The notes: generated by a model from the sequence alone, not told the origin. Counted from the first letter of the stretch, positions 35,794-44,868 are shown. The stretch: DNA of 64,000 bases from Deltaproteobacteria bacterium (GCA_017302835.1 JAFLCC010000006.1:62001-126000); one strand, 5' to 3'. Numbers and translations: made by a program.

Positions 35794-37611
35794 ATGATGG
35801 ACGAGATGACTAGTTTTTTTTTAAGATCAAAGGTTGAAAGATTTAATCAAAAAATGGCTTACTTTGCAAAAGTAAGATTGATTTTGGGCGGTACCATTTT
35901 GTTTTTTTGGATTGTTCCCATCTTTAAGGAAAATTTAATTTATCCCTTTTATCAGCTAAGCTTCTTAGGGGTAGGGGTTTTTTTATTAGCCATCTATTTT
36001 CAGATGAGGCAAAAAGACTTTTTAATTTATCTAAATGGAAGATTGAATCTTGAAAAAAGAAGCTTATTTTTTCAAAGAAAAATATCAGGAATGGAATATA
36101 AAAAAGAGGATAAAGTTGATATTTCTGGCTATCATATCCCTCGAAATTCATTGTGGGAAGATTTGGATATTTTGAAAGAAAAAAATCTATTTCATTTTTT
36201 GAATATAACTAAAAACTTAAATGCGGGACAGAAAATAATTAATTTGCTAAGCCAAGAAAAGGTGTCGGAAAACGAGGTTGTCAGCAATCAACGTAAAGTA
36301 AAATTTCTAACTCAAACGAAGGGAACACGAAAAATTCTGTTAACCATTTTATCTGAAATTTCAGACAAAATGTCCTTAGAAAATGTAACTATTTTGATGC
36401 AAAAGAAACTGGTTTTTAAGGAATCATTAAAATATATAATTTATGTATATTATTTATTTCTTTGGTTTTTGTATTTGGGAGCTGCCTTTTTTGAGTTTAA
36501 ACCATTTTATATTCTGGGTTGGATAGGTCTTCTTATTCTTTATGCGTTGGTTGGTTTAAAAATAAAAATTTTAGAAAGCTATCCTTGGGTCGTCAGCTTT
36601 GATTCTCAAATCAAACGTCTAAAAAATACTTACAAGTATTTAAATAGATTGTCCCAGCAATCCTATCAAGAAGGTGTCCCCTTACTTTTAAATTTTCAAA
36701 ATAGGGAAAAAGGTTCTGAAATTAATAGAGGGAATTTTTCAAGCATGATTCAACAGCTGGATTTAATTTCATCTTGTTTGGGAATCCGACAAAATTTTAT
36801 TGTTTATGCATTTGTACACGCTTTTTTACCATGGGATTTTTTTTGGACTCTGCGACTGGAGGTTTTAAAAAATCAGTTAACTCAACTGTTCCCTCAATGG
36901 ATAGAGGACTTGTCTGAGCTGGAATGTTATGCCCAAATTGCCGAATTTAGTCAGAACTTACAGCATTCTTGCTGGCCAAGCTGGCACACAGAACCTGTTT
37001 CTTTAAAAGCTAAGCAGGTCGTTCATCCTTTGATGGATCCCAAGATTGCCGTTCCTAATTCTATCGATTTAGAATTTCAAAAAAATCAACTACTATTAAT
37101 TACGGGCTCCAACATGGCAGGGAAAAGCACTTTTCTGAGAACCTTGGCCGTGAACCAAATACTCGCCAACATGGGATCTAGGGTGACGGCCAGTGAATTT
37201 GTGTCCTCCCCCCTGCAGGTGCTGACGTCTATCAAAAGAACGGATTCCTTAGAGGACGCTTTTTCCACTTTCTATGCAGAGGTAAAAAATTTAAAATGGA
37301 TTTTAGATCAGTGTCAGGCTCAACCTAGTATTTATTTTATCGATGAAATTTTTAGAGGGACGAATAACAAAGAAAGATTGCTTGGCTCACAAAAATATAT
37401 TGAAAAGATTTTAGGAACAAAATCAATCGGGATGGTGACCTCCCATGATTTAGAATTATCCCAAATGGCCAAGGAAAACACGGCCATTATTAACGAACAT
37501 TTTGCAGACAGAGTTGAAAATGGTCGCATGTATTTCGATTATTTAAAAAAAGAAGGCCCTTGCCCCAGCACCAATGCCCTCAAAGTGATGGAGTTGGAAG
37601 GGTTGTTTTAA
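35794..37611 (+). CDS. MutS-family ATPase without mismatch-recognition domains
   Basis: A 605-residue protein. The N-terminal 90 residues and a middle segment (about 212-252) contain pairs of membrane-like hydrophobic helices. The C-terminal MutS domain V ATPase has Walker A TGSNMAGKSTFLRTL (near 437), the ST motif DAFSTFYAEV, Walker B IYFIDEIFRGTNNKER, and TSHDLEL. Domains I-II of true MutS are missing. This matches a MutS-like group with membrane segments and unknown function, distinct from MutS1 and MutS2 (no Smr nuclease domain). It is not expected to do mismatch repair. Monocistronic. Confidence 0.87.
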   Translation: MMDEMTSFFLRSKVERFNQKMAYFAKVRLILGGTILFFWIVPIFKENLIYPFYQLSFLGVGVFLLAIYFQMRQKDFLIYLNGRLNLEKRSLFFQRKISGMEYKKEDKVDISGYHIPRNSLWEDLDILKEKNLFHFLNITKNLNAGQKIINLLSQEKVSENEVVSNQRKVKFLTQTKGTRKILLTILSEISDKMSLENVTILMQKKLVFKESLKYIIYVYYLFLWFLYLGAAFFEFKPFYILGWIGLLILYALVGLKIKILESYPWVVSFDSQIKRLKNTYKYLNRLSQQSYQEGVPLLLNFQNREKGSEINRGNFSSMIQQLDLISSCLGIRQNFIVYAFVHAFLPWDFFWTLRLEVLKNQLTQLFPQWIEDLSELECYAQIAEFSQNLQHSCWPSWHTEPVSLKAKQVVHPLMDPKIAVPNSIDLEFQKNQLLLITGSNMAGKSTFLRTLAVNQILANMGSRVTASEFVSSPLQVLTSIKRTDSLEDAFSTFYAEVKNLKWILDQCQAQPSIYFIDEIFRGTNNKERLLGSQKYIEKILGTKSIGMVTSHDLELSQMAKENTAIINEHFADRVENGRMYFDYLKKEGPCPSTNALKVMELEGLF

Positions 37612-37658
37612 ACTCATCTTAACAAACTTGCCCAGCTTGCTAAAGTTAGTTTGAGCGA

Positions 37659-37817
37659 TCAGATTCGTCCCATGAGGACGAGAACAAGAATGATCACTAC
37701 AACCAAGCCTAAGCCACCGCTGGGACCGTAACCCCAATTTCTGCTATGAGGCCAAGTTGGAATGACACCCACTAACATTAGGACCAGAAGAATTAACAAA
37801 ATTGTTCCAAAACTCAT
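37659..37817 (-). CDS. DUF3309 small membrane protein
   Basis: A 52-residue protein: MSFGTILLILLVLMLVGVIP, then TWPHSRNWGYGPSGGLGL, then a second hydrophobic stretch ending in LMGRI. This is the DUF3309 pattern: two membrane helices linked by a W/G/P-rich turn. It is encoded in a different frame from a longer spurious reading frame here. AGGAGG precedes the ATG at 37817. Function unknown; members are often stress-associated. Confidence 0.88.
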   Translation of the reverse strand: MSFGTILLILLVLMLVGVIPTWPHSRNWGYGPSGGLGLVVVIILVLVLMGRI

Positions 37818-37853
37818 TGAGGCCTCCTTTAATTATGACTCGGATTAAGTCTA

Positions 37854-38108
37854 TTATTTAATTTGTTCAGATTTGTCTTTGATATCATCAGTAGCATTCT
37901 CTATTTTGTGTTTCATTTTTTTACCAAGGCACTGTATTTTTCCATTGATCATTTCACATGTCTTGTCTTGAATGGCTCTGGCGCCCTTCTTGACTCCAGT
38001 TTTTGTGTTGCGGGCCGCTTTATGGAGATCTTCAGTTATCGTAGTTTCTTCAGCAAGGGTTGCGAACGCCGGTAATGAAAAAGAAAGAAAAATTAAAAAT
38101 TTTAACAT
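37854..38108 (-). CDS. Small secreted protein
   Basis: An 84-residue protein with a signal peptide (MLKFLIFLSFSLPAFA) and a short, basic, amphipathic mature part (DLHKAARNTKTGVKKGARAIQ, two cysteines in CEMINGKIQC). The start at 38108 has AGGAG upstream; a longer reading from 38231 would hide the signal. It resembles short exported coil proteins next to DUF3309-type genes; it may be transcribed upstream of that gene. Function unknown. Confidence 0.68.
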   Translation of the reverse strand: MLKFLIFLSFSLPAFATLAEETTITEDLHKAARNTKTGVKKGARAIQDKTCEMINGKIQCLGKKMKHKIENATDDIKDKSEQIK

Positions 38109-38487
38109 TTTGAAACTCCTATCTGAAAACATGACTTTGCTTTCAAGTCCCAATAAATAACTATCTTTTGGCTGAATGAGTTGGTTGGCTTGTTTGACTT
38201 TTTTATTTCTTCTACGATGTAGAGATTGCAACTTAAGGCCCTACTTTAGATCAACTTGTAGTCGAATTGAGAAAAAGGCACGGGAAAAAAAGCCCCGCTC
38301 AAGGCCAATTTTTTACCGAAACGTCTCAATTGCTATCTGCAACCTTGAAAAGCCGCCCAAGAAAGTAAACTCATAAGTCTATGCTAGCGATTGAGCGAAA
38401 TATAATTAAATACAACTTTTGCCCCTTCGTAAAGTTTATGGTAGAGTCATCCATAAAAAATGGGTTAATGAAGGTAATTGTAAAAAT
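38109..38487. other. Intergenic region before argS
   Basis: 379 bases without a supported gene. TTGACT near 38200 has no clear -10 partner. No tRNA-like T-box specifier or riboswitch was recognised. A reading frame at 38176-38376 has no family features. Confidence 0.45.
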
Positions 38488-40323
38488 ATGAAACTTGAGA
38501 AAAATTTATTCGATGTATTGCGGCTTCAAACAGGTGAAATTCTTTTAAAAGCTTTCCAGAGCTGGGAAGAATATAAAAATTTAGAAATGAGCCAGCGCTT
38601 AACTCTCCAGCAAGTATATGGATTCCTGGTGGAGCCTCCCCAGAAGGAGTTTGGTGACTTGGCATTTGGGGCTTTTGCCTTGGCGAAAGTATTTAAAAAA
38701 GCTCCTCCTCTGGTGGCACAAAATCTCTGTGAAAAGATAATTTCTCTTCCAGAATATGACCCTCAGTTTGCCCAAGTGATCGTTCAAGGGCCCTATATTA
38801 ATTTTAAGTTTTCTTCACGTGCCCTAAGTGAGAATATTCTCACTCCCATATTAAATGGAAGTTATTTTAAAAGAATCATCTATAAGACGGCTCCAAAAAC
38901 CATGGTCGAGTTCTCTCAACCGAACACTCACAAGGAACTTCATGTGGGTCACATGAGGAACATGTGTTTGGGTGATTCTATTGTCAAATTGATGAAAGCC
39001 GCTGGGATTCCGGTGATCACTTCCACTTTTCCTGGAGATGTAGGGGCTCACGTAGCTAAGTGTCTTTGGTATTTAAAATACCACCATCAACAGCCACTTC
39101 CCACAACTCAAAAAGGGGAGTGGATTGGGAAGATATACTCCATTGCCCATAATAAGTTAGAGGATGAAATCGGAACAGATAAAGAAGCGCAGAACAGAGA
39201 ACAATTGACCGAGATTTTGAAACAATTGGAGCGAAAAAAAGGAGACTTTTTTGATCTCTGGAAAGAAACCAGAAACTGGTCTATTGAGCTCATGAAAGAA
39301 ATTTATCAATGGGCAGGTATTAGTTTCGATTACTGGTACTGGGAATCTGATGTGGATTCTGACTCTGTTCAGTTGGTTAAAAAATATTTTCATGAGGGAA
39401 AATTAAAAGAATCGCAAGGTGCCATAGGCATGGATTTTACCGAAGAAGGTCTTGGGTTCTGCATGCTTTTGAAATCGGATGGTACCGGACTCTATGCCAC
39501 CAAAGACTTAGAATTGGCCCGAAGGAAATTTCAAGATCATCAAATTGAAAAATCAATTTATGTTGTGGATGTCCGACAAGCCCTTCACTTTAAACAAGTC
39601 TTTCGTGTGTTAGATGTGCTTGGTTTTGAGCAGGCTAAAAATTGTTTTCATCTACAGTATAATTTTGTTGAGCTGCCTGATGGCGCTATGAGCTCGCGCA
39701 AAGGAAATATCGTTCCTTTGGTGAAGTTGATCAAAGAGATGGAAGCGAAAATTGTAAAAAATTATCTTTCTCGCTATGAAAGTGAATGGTCTCAAGGGGA
39801 AATCAATTCAACGGCTCAGATTGTGGCCCAAGGTTCGATTAAGTATGGAATGCTTCGACAAGATCCAGCTAAAAAAATTGTTTTTGAGATGGAAGAATGG
39901 CTCCGCTTAGATGGAGAAAGTGGTCCTTTTATTCAGTACTCTTTTGCCAGGATTAACAGTCTCATTACCAAATTATCACTGGATGTGTTTCAACAGCAAA
40001 TGGATGTTTTCAATTATTCATACCAAAATTTGTCGATGGACTGGTCTTTACTAAAAGAAAAAGCAGAGATTGAGTTGATTCAAATTCTCATGTATTACCA
40101 TCACCAAATCATGCTTTCGGTGGAAAGTTATAAACCCGCGACCCTTTGTACTTATCTTTATGATGTGGCAAAACGATTTAATTTCTTTTATCATGAAAGC
40201 CCCATTTCTCAAATTGAAAATAGAGACTTGAAAAAAGCGCGATTGGGATTAGCCTTGGGTGCGGGTTTGGTTTTGAAAAATGGTTTAGAGCTTTTAGGAA
40301 TTCCTGTTCCAAAAAGAATGTAG
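38488..40323 (+). CDS. argS: Arginyl-tRNA synthetase
   Basis: Charges tRNA(Arg). A 611-residue class I enzyme: the signature VEFSQPNTHKELHVGHMRN contains HVGH (HIGH), followed by FPGDVGAHVAKCLWYL; the lower motif is AMSSRKGNIV (KMSKS region). The C-terminal DALR anticodon-binding domain starts near 500 (FIQYSFARINSLI). The start at 38488 (MKLEKN) is chosen because GAAGG lies upstream and the N-terminal additional domain starts there; an alternative TTG at 38419 adds an unlikely extension. Confidence 0.95.
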   Translation: MKLEKNLFDVLRLQTGEILLKAFQSWEEYKNLEMSQRLTLQQVYGFLVEPPQKEFGDLAFGAFALAKVFKKAPPLVAQNLCEKIISLPEYDPQFAQVIVQGPYINFKFSSRALSENILTPILNGSYFKRIIYKTAPKTMVEFSQPNTHKELHVGHMRNMCLGDSIVKLMKAAGIPVITSTFPGDVGAHVAKCLWYLKYHHQQPLPTTQKGEWIGKIYSIAHNKLEDEIGTDKEAQNREQLTEILKQLERKKGDFFDLWKETRNWSIELMKEIYQWAGISFDYWYWESDVDSDSVQLVKKYFHEGKLKESQGAIGMDFTEEGLGFCMLLKSDGTGLYATKDLELARRKFQDHQIEKSIYVVDVRQALHFKQVFRVLDVLGFEQAKNCFHLQYNFVELPDGAMSSRKGNIVPLVKLIKEMEAKIVKNYLSRYESEWSQGEINSTAQIVAQGSIKYGMLRQDPAKKIVFEMEEWLRLDGESGPFIQYSFARINSLITKLSLDVFQQQMDVFNYSYQNLSMDWSLLKEKAEIELIQILMYYHHQIMLSVESYKPATLCTYLYDVAKRFNFFYHESPISQIENRDLKKARLGLALGAGLVLKNGLELLGIPVPKRM

Positions 40324-40404
40324 AAGGTGTGATTTGACCAGAATGGTGTAAACAAAAAATTACAAAAAACTGTAGAAATAAAAAATAATTTTCTCAAATT
40401 GTAA

Positions 40405-40432
40405 TTGACTTGAAACTAGGGCTAGATATCTT
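40405..40432 (+). promoter_or_regulatory. Predicted promoter of the MFS gene
   Basis: TTGACT (40405-40410), a 16-base spacer and TATCTT (40427-40432). The predicted start point lies within a few bases of the ATG at 40443, which supports that start and suggests an almost leaderless mRNA. Confidence 0.35.
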
Positions 40433-40442
40433 CGACGATACT

Positions 40443-41660
40443 ATGAATAAAATAAAAAAGTCTGATTCAATTCATCCTGTTGTTTGGCTAATTCTTTATA
40501 TTCCTTTTGGAGCGCTCTCTGGATTTGTCGGTGTCGCGTTGACTTTTCTTGCCACTCGCAGTGGACTTTCGGTTACGGAAGGATCACTTATCATTGGATC
40601 ACAAATGTTGATTTCATGGCTTAAATGGTTGTGGGCTCCCATGGTGGACATCACGCTGTCGCCAAAGAAGTGGTATGTGATTTCGACAGTTTTATCTGGT
40701 GTTGGCGTCATGGCCATGGCGATCATTCCTTTGGGAAAAGACACATTGGGCCTCATACTCCTGATCATTGCCTTGGCAAATATTATTAATTCTGTCGTAG
40801 GCATGGCAGTGGAAGCGATGATTGCAAAACTAACCCCTCAAGATCAAATTGGCAGGGTGAGCGCCTGGTTTCAAGCCGGCAATTTAGGTGGGGCAGGTCT
40901 AGGGGGAGCCTTTGGGTTGTTCCTTCTTCAGAAATTGCCTGAGCCTTGGATGGCGGGTGTTATCATGGGTTTACTTTTTATTTTATGTTGTGTCGCTTTG
41001 TTGCCTCTTCCAAACGTGAACGCACATGTCAGCCACCAGCGTCCCGCAGAAGCCGTAAAAACTGTGGTTATTGGTTTTTGGGAGATGATTAAGGATCGGG
41101 TCGGAGTTCTCACCGCTACCATGTGTATCCTCCCGATTGCCACGGGGGCAGCTTCGGGAGTTCTCACTCAAGCCACGGTGGCGGGTTATTGGGGGGCTGG
41201 TGCTGAGCAAGTAGGTTTGGTTCAAGGGCTTTTGTCAGGATTAATAACGGCTGTTGGTTGTTTTTTGGGGGGGTGGGTTTGTAATCGGATGAGTGCCCAC
41301 AAAGCCTACGGCATTTTCGGTATTGCTTTGGCCTTTATTGCTGCTGCCATGGCGGTTTCTCCGGCGACAGTAAGCATGTATGTGGTGTGGAATATGATTT
41401 ACGCCTTAGGAGTGGGGTTGTCCTATGCGGCTTTCACAGCCATGGCTCTATCCGCTATCGGAAAAGGAGCAGCAGCTACGGGATACAATGTTTTCGCCTC
41501 TCTTTCGAACTTCCCTATTTGGTGGCTTGGGCTTCTTTTGGGATGGGTCGCTGATATGAAAGGGCCTCGTGCGATGCTTATTACCGAAGCCATCTTGGGC
41601 TTGCTTGGGGTCTTGGTATTTACCCTGGTTGATTACCGTATTAAGGGAAAAATAAAATAA
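40443..41660 (+). CDS. MFS transporter
   Basis: A 405-residue protein with about 12 membrane helices. Helix 1 begins PVVWLILYIPFGALSGFVG; WLKWLWAPMVDITLSPKKWY between helices 2 and 3 matches the MFS loop and is reminiscent of AmpG-like muropeptide permeases. The predicted substrate is not determined; an AmpG-type role would suit a bacterium that consumes prey cell walls, but this is speculation. A TTG at 40410 is in frame but lies inside the predicted promoter. Confidence 0.82.
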   Translation: MNKIKKSDSIHPVVWLILYIPFGALSGFVGVALTFLATRSGLSVTEGSLIIGSQMLISWLKWLWAPMVDITLSPKKWYVISTVLSGVGVMAMAIIPLGKDTLGLILLIIALANIINSVVGMAVEAMIAKLTPQDQIGRVSAWFQAGNLGGAGLGGAFGLFLLQKLPEPWMAGVIMGLLFILCCVALLPLPNVNAHVSHQRPAEAVKTVVIGFWEMIKDRVGVLTATMCILPIATGAASGVLTQATVAGYWGAGAEQVGLVQGLLSGLITAVGCFLGGWVCNRMSAHKAYGIFGIALAFIAAAMAVSPATVSMYVVWNMIYALGVGLSYAAFTAMALSAIGKGAAATGYNVFASLSNFPIWWLGLLLGWVADMKGPRAMLITEAILGLLGVLVFTLVDYRIKGKIK

Positions 41661-41687
41661 AAATCTTTTAGAATGAAGGGGTTATGA

Positions 41688-43892
41688 ATGATTAAAAAAA
41701 ATGGTTTTAGTCTTACAGGAGTTCTTATTGCCACCGGTATTGGGGCCCTCATTTTTGGATTTATTGCAGATATGGTTATTTACCAGTATAAAGATCAGAA
41801 ACATCTTTCACAAAAATTAGAAATGACAGATTTTGCAAATACACTGATAGCTACCTTTGCAAAACCTGGAAACTGTACTTGTCAATTTATCAACAATGCA
41901 ACAAATCCAAATTTGGCAAATTTTGGAGCCCTTCATTTTGATAGCACCAACGTTTCAGGAACTGAGAGTATCTCGGTGAATAAACTATTTTCTGGATGTT
42001 TGGGTGGTGCTAATCCGCCAATTTTACTAGCGGCCAACAATCAACCTCTGCATGGATCGCAAGACCTTATTGTGGACACGGTTAAATTGATCAATCTGAA
42101 ACCAAGTGGAGGTGGAGCTAATCCTAATGATTGGCAAGGACAATGGCAGGTCATCTTCAAAGTGGCCTCAGGATCGTTAAATAAGCCAAGTCCTCCGGTA
42201 ATGGTAACTCAAAAATTTACCATTGATCCAACAGTTCCTACGGTGGCATTAATTAGCTCTTGTAATGGAATTTCATCGGGGACAGGAACAACCAATTTTT
42301 TAGCTAAATGGAGTGGGATCACAGGAATGCTTATGGATTCAGGAGTGTATGAGGATCCCTTGTTAAAGAAAATAGGGATTGGAACCACCACCCCTACCAA
42401 TCAGCTTGAAATAGTTACAGAAGGGCCACCCTTTCAAACTCGAAGTACGATCTCTACTTATTATTCTGGCGCAGGTCCACATTATGGGGGGTCCTTTTTG
42501 ACAAGAGAAGCAAGGGGAACTATGGCTGCCCCAACAGCTGTTCAAACAACAGACCAGCTAGGCTATTATGCTTTTCAAGGTTATGACGGCACTGGTTTTT
42601 TCCCGAACACTAATGTCACTGGGATAACATCCTATGCAACTGAAAATTGGACACCCGCCTCACGCGGTAGTAATTTGGCCTTTTTAACAACTGCAAACGG
42701 TTCTTCGATAGCAAATATTAACATGACGATCGCTAGCAATGGTAACGTCGGGATTGGAACTAGGACCCCAGATGATACTTTGGAGGTAGTTTTTGGTTCA
42801 GGCAGAGGAATCACGGCTACTAAATTTGGTCAAGTTGGTGCGAGGGGAGGCGCTGTCCAAGTGCGAGGATCTCGCGGTACCCAAGCGGCGCCATCAGCCC
42901 TATTAGCAAATGATTACCTTGGCTGGGTTTATGGAGAGGGTTATTCCGGTGCTGGGTTCACGTCCCATGCGACGCCTACAGGTATGGCTATAGAAACAAC
43001 TGAAAATTGGAATGCAACAAACAATGGATCAAGGCTTTCTTTTTTCACGATTCCCAATGGAACAGCAAATGGGCTCGAACGCATGACAGTGCAAGAAAAT
43101 GGCAACGTCGGTATTGGCACAACCACCCCTCAACAGAAATTGGATGTCAATGGAACCATTCGATTTGGACCTGGAGGCGGAATGCTTCAATCTGTTCCTG
43201 TTGGAAATTTTGGCGGAAAGGAAGCTGTATTGACCGTTGCAGATGGACTTGGTGGAGCCAATGATGAAATTTGGATCGGCCCCAATACGGGGGGATACAT
43301 TGGACATGTCCAAATTAATGCTTCAACCATTCACATGAATAACTCTAATGCTGGCGGCGGTTTTATTTTAACTGGCGATAAGGTTGGAATTGGCACAGCC
43401 GCACCAGGCTTTAAACTTGAGGTGAATGGAACGGCTTATGCGGCAGGAGCGGCTGGGGCCTTGTCAGACTCAAGACACAAACAAGGGATATTGCCACTGT
43501 CTGACGATGTCCTTGATCAGGTTTTAAAGCTGAATCCCGTAAAATTTGAATGGATTAATCCAAAAGATAAAGGGATGCAGGGCACACAAATGGGCTTTGT
43601 GGCTCAAGAGGTGCAGCAACTATTTCCATCAATGATTCTTACAAGTAGCAATGAGGAAAAAACTTTGGGAATAAAATATAACGAAATGACAGCTTTATTT
43701 GTAAAGGCCTTTCAACAGTTCTTTCAGTTGTGGATGAATGATGTTGAGAAAAAAACAGATGATATTTTGAGGTTTGATACGGCTCTTGAAAACATGAGGA
43801 CTGAACTTGAACAGGCAAAACAGGACAATTTGATTTTAAAAAACTATATTTGCAATAAAGATCCAAAAGCAATTTTTTGTAGTGGCCATTAA
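41688..43892 (+). CDS. Pilin-like / tail-fibre chimera with peptidase S74 chaperone domain
   Basis: A 734-residue surface protein. Residues 1-30 are a type IV prepilin-like leader (KKNGFSLTGVLIATGIGALIFG); cleavage would follow Gly6, but Glu at mature position 5 is replaced by Gly. Residues 210-590 hold four fibre repeats around GIGTTTP at about 230, 354, 474 and 567, with spacing near 120, 120 and 93. Residues 590-690 are an intramolecular chaperone of endosialidase (S74): LSDSRHKQGI and MGFVAQEVQQLFPSM; a C-terminal coiled coil follows. Bdellovibrio makes related mosaic trimeric fibres for prey recognition. Ends in a strong terminator. Confidence 0.88.
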   Translation: MIKKNGFSLTGVLIATGIGALIFGFIADMVIYQYKDQKHLSQKLEMTDFANTLIATFAKPGNCTCQFINNATNPNLANFGALHFDSTNVSGTESISVNKLFSGCLGGANPPILLAANNQPLHGSQDLIVDTVKLINLKPSGGGANPNDWQGQWQVIFKVASGSLNKPSPPVMVTQKFTIDPTVPTVALISSCNGISSGTGTTNFLAKWSGITGMLMDSGVYEDPLLKKIGIGTTTPTNQLEIVTEGPPFQTRSTISTYYSGAGPHYGGSFLTREARGTMAAPTAVQTTDQLGYYAFQGYDGTGFFPNTNVTGITSYATENWTPASRGSNLAFLTTANGSSIANINMTIASNGNVGIGTRTPDDTLEVVFGSGRGITATKFGQVGARGGAVQVRGSRGTQAAPSALLANDYLGWVYGEGYSGAGFTSHATPTGMAIETTENWNATNNGSRLSFFTIPNGTANGLERMTVQENGNVGIGTTTPQQKLDVNGTIRFGPGGGMLQSVPVGNFGGKEAVLTVADGLGGANDEIWIGPNTGGYIGHVQINASTIHMNNSNAGGGFILTGDKVGIGTAAPGFKLEVNGTAYAAGAAGALSDSRHKQGILPLSDDVLDQVLKLNPVKFEWINPKDKGMQGTQMGFVAQEVQQLFPSMILTSSNEEKTLGIKYNEMTALFVKAFQQFFQLWMNDVEKKTDDILRFDTALENMRTELEQAKQDNLILKNYICNKDPKAIFCSGH

Positions 43893-43900
43893 AGACTCGT

Positions 43901-43932
43901 GTAAAAATGACGACGATAACGTCATTTTTACT
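43901..43932 (+). terminator. Terminator after the fibre gene
   Basis: Perfect 12-bp arms (GTAAAAATGACG / CGTCATTTTTAC) with a seven-base loop, nine bases after the fibre stop codon; the T-rich right arm provides the U tract. Confidence 0.7.
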
Positions 43933-43938
43933 ATAAAT

Positions 43939-43967
43939 TTGACAATACTGTCGTCATTTTAAATACT
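43939..43967 (+). promoter_or_regulatory. Predicted promoter of the DUF4143 remnant
   Basis: TTGACA (43939-43944, full consensus), a 17-base spacer, AATACT (43962-43967). The spacer repeats part of the upstream hairpin (GTCGTCATTTT). Confidence 0.45.
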
Positions 43968-43991
43968 CATAGAAATTCTATCAAGGGACTC

Positions 43992-44514
43992 TTGTGCCAA
44001 GTGGTGGCAGAGTCTGATCTGAGGAGTTATATTGCTCTTTATCTGGATCAAGAAGTTGCGAGAGAAGGCTTGGTTCGAAACTTACCTTCTTTTTCTCGAT
44101 TTCTTGAAGTAGCTTCGCTTTGTAACGCTGAACAAGTTGATTTTACAGCTATGGCAAATGATTCTCAGGTTAAAAGGACAACGGTTCATGAATACTTTCA
44201 AATCTTGAAAGACACCCTAATCATTCATGAGCTTTGTGCCTGGCAAGTGGCAAAAAAAAGAAAACCCGTGGCGAACTTAGCAACAACAGGAGGTTGATTT
44301 CATTTTAGATGGGAAGTATTCCATCGAAATCAAATCGGGTCCTCACCTGTCTAGCAAAGATATTTCTAGTTTGGTTATTTTATCTAAAGAGAAAATTATT
44401 AAAAAATTTTTCATAATTTATACGGGAGAGTCAGAGCAAAGACTTGGACCAAAGGGTATGATTCAAGCGGTTCCTTACCAGAAATTTTTAACTGAAATCT
44501 TGCCTCGGCTTTAG
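43992..44514 (+). pseudogene. Remnant of a DUF4143 AAA ATPase
   Basis: Two pieces in different frames. Bases 43992-44297 encode SDLRSYIALYLDQEVAREGL... to TVHEYFQILKDTLIIHEL, which is the helical linker of DUF4143 ATPases. Then, in another frame from about 44286 to 44514, QQQEVDFILDGKYSIEIKSG... to FLTEILPRL encodes the C-terminal nuclease-like half (VDF...EIK). The N-terminal AAA domain and the segment between the two pieces (roughly 90 residues in intact relatives) are missing. It is a decayed gene. Such ATPases are often mobile in accessory regions. Confidence 0.78.
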
Positions 44515-44613
44515 TTTAATATTTTGCGGTCCCTGAGTTTACAACTATGACCAAGATGGTATGGGATTGACGGTTCTTCGTTCAGTGGTTTACTCTTTAA
44601 CAGCGGGGTGTTT

Positions 44614-44868
44614 ATGGGCGAATTTAGTATTCTTCATTGGGCAGTGGTTCTGATTATTCTCTTACTTTTCTTTGGGCCTTCGAAGCTTCCGTCCTTAGGT
44701 AAGTCTTTGGGAGAAGCTATTCGTGGTTTCAAAAAGGGAATCAATGAGGTTGAGGATGTAAAATCAGAAGTTAAAACGGTGGCTGAACAAAAGCCAGACC
44801 AGCTGAAGTCAGCGGAACAACTCAAATCAATCGAATCTGCTAAGGTCGCGGAAAAGAAAGATAGTTAA
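44614..44868 (+). CDS. tatA: Twin-arginine translocase subunit TatA
   Basis: An 84-residue TatA/E: a short N-terminal membrane helix (residues 8-21), then FGPSKLPSLGKSLGEAIRGFKKGI, the conserved FGP hinge and amphipathic helix, and a charged tail. TatA forms the pore of the Sec-independent export of folded proteins. tatB and tatC are not adjacent. The ATG at 44614 is preferred over an in-frame GTG six bases upstream. Confidence 0.93.
   Translation: MGEFSILHWAVVLIILLLFFGPSKLPSLGKSLGEAIRGFKKGINEVEDVKSEVKTVAEQKPDQLKSAEQLKSIESAKVAEKKDS

Noticed and set aside
37543-37737. Minus-strand 64-residue frame at the MutS-like gene end
   Set aside because: The real gene there is DUF3309 in a different frame, with a good SD and a family match.
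38176-38376. Plus-strand 66-residue frame upstream of argS
   Set aside because: Arg/Cys-rich composition, no ribosome-binding site and no recognised family; antisense to the upstream region of a small secreted protein gene.
38109-38487. T-box or riboswitch before argS
   Set aside because: No T-box consensus sequence or specifier hairpin was seen.
40410-40442. TTG start for the MFS gene
   Set aside because: It would place the start inside the predicted promoter; ATG 40443 gives a usual MFS N terminus.
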